Part shown: one piece after another, positions 59,753 through 64,000 of the stretch
How positions within the stretch are numbered: position 1 is the stretch's first letter
Layout of the letters: every line of letters begins with the position of its first letter
From: Limosilactobacillus oris
GTDB lineage: Bacteria > Bacillota > Bacilli > Lactobacillales > Lactobacillaceae
Length of the DNA stretch: 64,000 nt
Direction: 5' to 3'
NCBI RefSeq assembly: GCF_025311495.1
Contig: NZ_CP104398.1
Span: 1,116,001-1,180,000, forward strand
Notes under the pieces: model-generated
What the model was told of the DNA's origin: nothing
Seen by the model: the letters and a program-made list of their open reading frames with translations, nothing else
Databases searched by the model: none
Program-made: the position numbers and the translations under genes

Positions 59753-61693
59753 ATGACTAAGCAGATTATTGGGGGCCTGGTTGCCCACGTAGATGCGGGA
59801 AAAACTACCCTGACAGAGGCATTACTCTACCAGGCTGGTCAGCTGCGGCAGCTCGGGCGCGTGGACAAGGGAAGTTCCTTCCTCGATCCCGACCAGCTGG
59901 AAAAGCAACGCGGGATCACGATTTTTACCCACCAGGCTGCCCTCGACTACCAGAAGCTCCACCTAACCCTCCTTGATACCCCAGGCCATATCGACTTTGC
60001 GGCCCAGACAGAGCAGGTTCTGCAGGTGCTTGATTATGCAGTCCTCGTTATTTCCGCCACCGACGGACTTCAAGGCTCCACGCGCACCCTCTGGGACCTG
60101 TTAGCGCAATACCACGTGCCAACCTTTATTTTTATTAATAAGACTGATAGTGTCGGCGCCGATGTCCCAGCAGTTATCAAACAGCTGCAAAGCTCATTAT
60201 CAGCAGCCTGTGTTGACTTTACAGGCAAAACACCAACTACCGGCGCTACCGCCGAAGCAATCGCCATGAAAGATGATGCGGTCCTCGAAAGCTACTTGGC
60301 TAACGATTGCCTGACGAAGCAGCAGGTGCAAAGCCTGATCCAGCAGCGAAAACTTTTTCCGTGTTATGCCGGCTCCGCGTTAAAACTTACCGGCATCCAA
60401 GAACTGCTCGACGGTTTAGCACAGTGGACGGTCGAAACTCCTTCTACTGGTGACCAATTTGCTGCCCGGGTATTCAAAATTTCTCATGATGACCGCGGTA
60501 ACAGGCTCAGTTGGGTGCGTGTCCTCAGCGGAAAGCTGGTTGCCAAAAGGGAAGTCCTCCCCGGTGAGAAAGCCGACCAACTGCGGGTTTACAACGGCAG
60601 TAAGTTTTCTATCCAGCAGTCGATTCCGGCCGGCGGCGTCTGTGCCATTACCGGCCTAACTTCCTCGTATCCCGGCCAGGGACTGGGTCAGGCCACAACC
60701 GCACCTCAGCCCCGACTGCAACCTGTACTCTCCTACGCGGTCAAAATCGACAATGATAATCCGCGGCCATACCTCGCGGCCCTGCGCGAACTAGCCGACG
60801 AGGAGCCCCAACTCAAGGTTGAGTGGCTGAGAGAGCTCCAAGAGGCGCGTGTTCAGCTGATGGGAACCGTTCAAAAAGAGGTTCTTGAACAGCTGCTAGC
60901 CCAACGGTACGGCCTCCAAGTTCAGTTTACTAACGGGCAGATCCTCTATCGCGAAACGATTGATCGTCCTGTGGAAGGAGTCGGACACTTTGAGCCGCTC
61001 CGGCACTATGCCGAAGTCCACCTGCGCTTAGAGCCTGCTCCCCGAGGAAGCGGGCTCACCTTCACCAGCCATTGCCGCGAAGACATCCTGAGTCATAACT
61101 GGCAGCAACAGGTCATGACCAGCCTGGGCGCCAAGGAACACCGCGGCGTTCTCATTGGGGCTCCCCTCACCGACGTTCAAATTACCCTGGTTGGCGGTAA
61201 GGGCAGCATCGTCCACTCCGTCGGCGGCGACTTTCGGGAGGCCACCTGGCGAGCTGTCCGCCAGGGGTTGATGGAGTTGCGGGCTCAAAAGGGGTGCGTC
61301 CTCTTAGAACCCTGGTACCACTATCGTTTAACCATCCCTCAGGAGGAAGTTGGGCGCGCGATTAACGACCTGCAGCAGATGGGTGCTGATTTTCAGCTCG
61401 CGGAGAGTAGTACCGGTCCGCTGACTACCATCACCGGCAGCGGACCCGTCGCCACAATGCGTGATTACGCCATTACCGTTCGTAATTATAGCCGTGGTCA
61501 AGGTCAGCTGGAGTGTGTCGTTGACGGCTACCGTCCGTGCCACAACGCTGCCGAGGTTATTACCGACCACCAATATGATCCGGTAGCGGACCTCCCCAAT
61601 ACACCAGATTCGGTTTTCTGCGCTCACGGTGCCGGCTACCCGGTCAAATGGGATCAGGTTCCTGCCATGGCCCACTTCCCATACCAAAAATAA
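59753..61693 (+). CDS. EF-G-like GTPase of the TetM ribosomal-protection type
   Basis: 646 residues. G domain: AHVDAGKTT (11-19), RGIT (about 54), DTPGHIDF, NKTD; then domains II to V as in EF-G, with C-terminal QKGCVLLEPWYHYRLTIPQE typical of the TetM/TetO group. These GTPases remove tetracycline from the ribosome or act as translation factors. Whether this housekeeping-looking homolog confers resistance cannot be read. It starts four bases after usp with no strong ribosome site of its own, so translation coupling is likely. Confidence 0.85.
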   Translation: MTKQIIGGLVAHVDAGKTTLTEALLYQAGQLRQLGRVDKGSSFLDPDQLEKQRGITIFTHQAALDYQKLHLTLLDTPGHIDFAAQTEQVLQVLDYAVLVISATDGLQGSTRTLWDLLAQYHVPTFIFINKTDSVGADVPAVIKQLQSSLSAACVDFTGKTPTTGATAEAIAMKDDAVLESYLANDCLTKQQVQSLIQQRKLFPCYAGSALKLTGIQELLDGLAQWTVETPSTGDQFAARVFKISHDDRGNRLSWVRVLSGKLVAKREVLPGEKADQLRVYNGSKFSIQQSIPAGGVCAITGLTSSYPGQGLGQATTAPQPRLQPVLSYAVKIDNDNPRPYLAALRELADEEPQLKVEWLRELQEARVQLMGTVQKEVLEQLLAQRYGLQVQFTNGQILYRETIDRPVEGVGHFEPLRHYAEVHLRLEPAPRGSGLTFTSHCREDILSHNWQQQVMTSLGAKEHRGVLIGAPLTDVQITLVGGKGSIVHSVGGDFREATWRAVRQGLMELRAQKGCVLLEPWYHYRLTIPQEEVGRAINDLQQMGADFQLAESSTGPLTTITGSGPVATMRDYAITVRNYSRGQGQLECVVDGYRPCHNAAEVITDHQYDPVADLPNTPDSVFCAHGAGYPVKWDQVPAMAHFPYQK

Positions 61694-61970
61694 GAGGCGC
61701 TTAGAGGCTGGGAATTAACTCAACCTCTTAACTATTTTATAGATTAATAATGTCTCAGCACAGTAGCTGGCTGGCAGGTCAAACGCTGATAAATCAGCGT
61801 TTGACCACCCCCAAATAGGCTTTCTGCGCGGCGTAGCCATCCTTCCTACAGGCTAGCTTTGCGTCGACGGAGGTTCCCAGAGGCTAGCTTCGCGTCGAAA
61901 GACAAACGCCCCAAATCAGCTTGCTGGTTAGCCGATTTGGGGTGTTTTTTCTCACTCTCTAAGCGCCTTA
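61694..61970 (+). repeat. Dispersed intergenic repeat, long copy B
   Basis: Nearly identical to 30414-30665 over the whole length, again placed between converging genes. Its outer flanks gaggcgcttagag and ctctaagcgcct are complementary, so it can form one large cruciform. It differs by a few bases and a gctggtta insertion near its end. No ORF. Confidence 0.85.
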
Positions 61971-61977
61971 CTCTATT

Positions 61978-62883
61978 CTACTTTTCCTCAAGCTGGAGGA
62001 GCAGGCCATATAGGGCCCCTAACAAGTTGGCCTCGTTGCCAAACTTGGCAGCTTGAATATCGGGCACCGCAATGTCGTCTTGCAAACGACGGTCACTCTC
62101 CTGGAGCAGCTTAAACTGGTGACGGATCTCACTGACAACTACCGGCTGAGCACTGATTCCACCACCAATTAAGATCCGCTCAAGGTCAACAACGGCTTGA
62201 ACATTGATTAGCAGGACTGCCACCCGCCGGCAAAAGGCAGCAAAAATCTCCCAGGCTGGCGGAGTATGTCGGTTAATTTCTACAAATGCCCGGCGGCCAT
62301 CCCTGGAATCTGGCAAGCCACAGGCTGCCGCCACCGCTGCAATCATTTTGACGGCCGACGTACTGGCCCCAACCGTCGCCTCGTGGGGGTCCAAGTGATC
62401 ATAGTTGTTGACAATCGCACTGATTTCACCGGCCCGAAAATGAGGCCCGGCCAGGAGCTGACCATTAATCATCAGCCCTCCGCCAACCGAAGTTCCCAGG
62501 GTGACAACTGCTCCGTTGGCCACCGTCGTCAGGTTGCCTAGCCACATCTCCGCTAGGGTGGCGCAGTTGGCATCGTTGCCAACGTAGACCGGCAGTTCGG
62601 TTAACCGGCGCACATACTCTGCCAGGTTAAATTCGCCCATAAAACCAAGCGCCCCCGTAAACTCCACCTGCCCCGTAGTCGGGTTGACGATTCCAGGGAC
62701 ACTCACGCACACAGCATGAACATCCTGACTAGCGTGAATAAGCTGGGCAAGCGCCGCTAAAAAATCGTCCGCTCGCTGGGGCGTTGGCAACTGGTCCATC
62801 GCAATAATATTGCCGGAATGATCGATCCGGGCACTTTTGATGGCCGTTCCTCCAATATCGATACTTAAATAGTAACGTTGCAC
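61978..62883 (-). CDS. ROK family sugar kinase or regulator-like protein
   Basis: 301 residues. ATP site DIGGTAIKSA (9-18), sugar-site YVGNDANC, and LGTSVGGGLMINGQL. It lacks the Cys-rich zinc motif (CxCGxxGC) and the DNA-binding domain of ROK repressors, so a kinase of the glucokinase/beta-glucoside kinase type is likely. Residue GEIS replaces the usual GHM. Substrate not determined. It is followed on the minus strand by repeat copy B and is preceded by a brnQ paralog, separated by 20 bases. Confidence 0.85.
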   Translation of the reverse strand: MQRYYLSIDIGGTAIKSARIDHSGNIIAMDQLPTPQRADDFLAALAQLIHASQDVHAVCVSVPGIVNPTTGQVEFTGALGFMGEFNLAEYVRRLTELPVYVGNDANCATLAEMWLGNLTTVANGAVVTLGTSVGGGLMINGQLLAGPHFRAGEISAIVNNYDHLDPHEATVGASTSAVKMIAAVAAACGLPDSRDGRRAFVEINRHTPPAWEIFAAFCRRVAVLLINVQAVVDLERILIGGGISAQPVVVSEIRHQFKLLQESDRRLQDDIAVPDIQAAKFGNEANLLGALYGLLLQLEEK

Positions 62884-62903
62884 TTGCTCACTCTCCCCTC
62901 GCG

Positions 62904-64000
62904 TTATTTACCTGCATTATACCGCTGGTACTGCCGGACGGCCAAACCAATAGCTGTCCCGACAAGCGCAAAGGGCAGCCAAGCAAAACCCGTAGCAAAA
63001 AGTGGCAGATGCTGCTCTGCCCAACTGGTCAGTAAGCGGCTAACCGGCCATCCTTGCAAGGCTGACGGTACATTACCCACCAGGGCGAAGAAAGCGGGAA
63101 TTACCGTTAGTCCCAGTGCCCACCGGTATACCACTGGAGCCCGGCCAAATAATGGCGAAGCAAGGGCTACGCAAATCAAAACGATTGCTAAGGGGTACAG
63201 GAACATCAGTACCGGCGTCGACCAGGTTACAATCTGATCCAAGCCAAGGTTGGCAATTGAAAAGGATAGCAGACAGTTCAAGCGCAAAAAAGTCTTATAT
63301 GAAATCTGCGGGAAGCGCTGGTGGAAGTCCTGGGAAAAAGCAATCACTAACCCCATCGCCGTCGTCAGGCAGGTCACAGTTGCTAACGTCAATAAGAGTG
63401 CGTTGCCGAACGCCCCCAGGTAGTAATGAGCTACCTGGTTAAGGGTCGTTCCTCCGTTGGTCGCTAATGCAAACTGGTTCCTACTGGTGGTCCCGAGGTA
63501 AATCAGCCCCAGGTAGAGGACGCCGATCCCCAGAATACCGATAAATCCCCCCTTGGCCGTTGCTAGCGAGCGGGCCCGGTTATCGAAGCCCATTTGCTGG
63601 ACGGCCGCGACGACGGTTACTCCAAAGATCAGCATCGCCAGAGCGTCCATAGTGTTATAGCCCTGTAAAAAGCCATTCGCAAGGGGTTGCGTTAAATAGT
63701 CGTTTGTGGGGTGCGGAGTGGATAATTTACCCATTGGCCGGGAAAAGGCCAGGAGGAACACCACCAGGAGCATTACCAGAAAGGCCGGGTTCAGGACCTT
63801 GCCAATAATCTCTGTCACCCTTCCGGACTTCACTGAAAAGAAGTAGGTCACCAGGAAAAAGGCCCCGGTAAACAAAGCCAACCCCAGCGACTGCATCTTC
63901 GCCAGCAGGGCCGGAGCAATACCAATTGCGTAGGGAACGGTGGCCGTCCGGGGGGTGGCACAAAGCGGCCCAATGGTGGCGTGAACCATTACCAAGAAAA
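62904..64000 (-). CDS. brnQ: Second BrnQ-type branched-chain amino acid carrier (5' end outside window)
   Basis: At least 363 residues visible, corresponding to about residue 93 onward of the carrier at 6859: HATIGPLCATPRTATVPYAI, GYNTMDALAMLIFG, FSIANLGLDQIVTWSTPVLM. Ten or so helices remain. The first quarter and any leader lie beyond the window end, so this is partial, not truncated. It differs from the first copy throughout and is not a recent duplicate. It imports branched-chain amino acids with Na+ or H+ by family. The ROK gene starts 20 bases after its stop. Confidence 0.9.
   Translation of the reverse strand, partial: FLVMVHATIGPLCATPRTATVPYAIGIAPALLAKMQSLGLALFTGAFFLVTYFFSVKSGRVTEIIGKVLNPAFLVMLLVVFLLAFSRPMGKLSTPHPTNDYLTQPLANGFLQGYNTMDALAMLIFGVTVVAAVQQMGFDNRARSLATAKGGFIGILGIGVLYLGLIYLGTTSRNQFALATNGGTTLNQVAHYYLGAFGNALLLTLATVTCLTTAMGLVIAFSQDFHQRFPQISYKTFLRLNCLLSFSIANLGLDQIVTWSTPVLMFLYPLAIVLICVALASPLFGRAPVVYRWALGLTVIPAFFALVGNVPSALQGWPVSRLLTSWAEQHLPLFATGFAWLPFALVGTAIGLAVRQYQRYNAGK

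Noticed and set aside
1-64000. CRISPR arrays, tRNA and rRNA genes
   Set aside because: No regularly spaced direct repeats, cloverleaf genes or rRNA segments could be recognised by reading; a dedicated scan would settle tRNAs.

Overview
The window looks like chromosomal DNA of a heterofermentative lactobacillus, most likely Limosilactobacillus. The reasons are moderately high GC, YSIRK/LPQTG mucus-binding-type surface proteins, T-box, TPP and guanine riboswitches, a LtaS-type lipoteichoic acid synthase, POT, APC, BrnQ and NCS2 transporters, and lactobacillus-type IS30 elements. The species cannot be fixed from the sequence alone. I see no rRNA, tRNA, CRISPR array or prophage block.

Layout. 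1-3.9 kb: a decaying block holding a mucus-binding-like surface protein and a DUF3290/DUF421 membrane pair, all broken by small frameshifts and amber stops. 4-11.4 kb: a DHH phosphoesterase, a DUF2325 protein, a T-box-controlled branched-chain amino acid carrier (brnQ), a cell-wall glucosaminidase, a frameshifted membrane gene and an ABC-F ATPase. 11.5-16 kb: a Trp-type ABC transporter (substrate-binding protein, permease, ATPase) behind a short leader peptide ending Trp-Gln-Ser-Arg and two terminators, then a MATE exporter behind its own compact leader RNA. 16-19.7 kb: a lower-GC cluster of dipeptide epimerase, POT peptide transporter and cytoplasmic-looking serine hydrolase. 20-31.4 kb: a second LPQTG surface protein with a frameshift at its signal peptide, then thioredoxin, TerC, RluD, CorA-like, guanine-riboswitch/xanthine permease, T-box/NhaC transporter, CDF exporter and a histidine phosphatase. 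31.5-42 kb: LTA synthase, YitT, DacA, ferredoxin-NADP reductase, nucleoside hydrolase, a 2-hydroxyacid dehydrogenase, a second copy of the WQSR leader with an orphan substrate-binding protein, and a TauE-type exporter. 42.2-52 kb: TPP riboswitch and ykoEDC thiamine-precursor ECF transporter, a CPA1 antiporter, a hydrolase, an XRE regulator with a methyltransferase-like partner, an MFS exporter and a tiny membrane peptide. 52-57 kb: a defective and an intact IS30 element around an IS3-type remnant and a permease/PuuD operon. 57-64 kb: two candidate structured RNAs, two hypothetical genes, lplA, usp, a TetM/EF-G-like GTPase, a ROK kinase and a second brnQ cut by the window edge.

The main theme is nutrient uptake under RNA control: at least six transporter units (brnQ, trp-type ABC, orphan binding protein, xanthine permease, NhaC, ykoEDC) sit behind RNA attenuators. 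The two WQSR leaders share the end of the peptide, a downstream complementary segment and tandem terminators, so they look like one regulatory module copied to two loci. This is the most interesting regulatory candidate here. A family of long intergenic repeats, often embedded in terminator-like hairpins, is scattered through the window, with two near-full copies about 31 kb apart.
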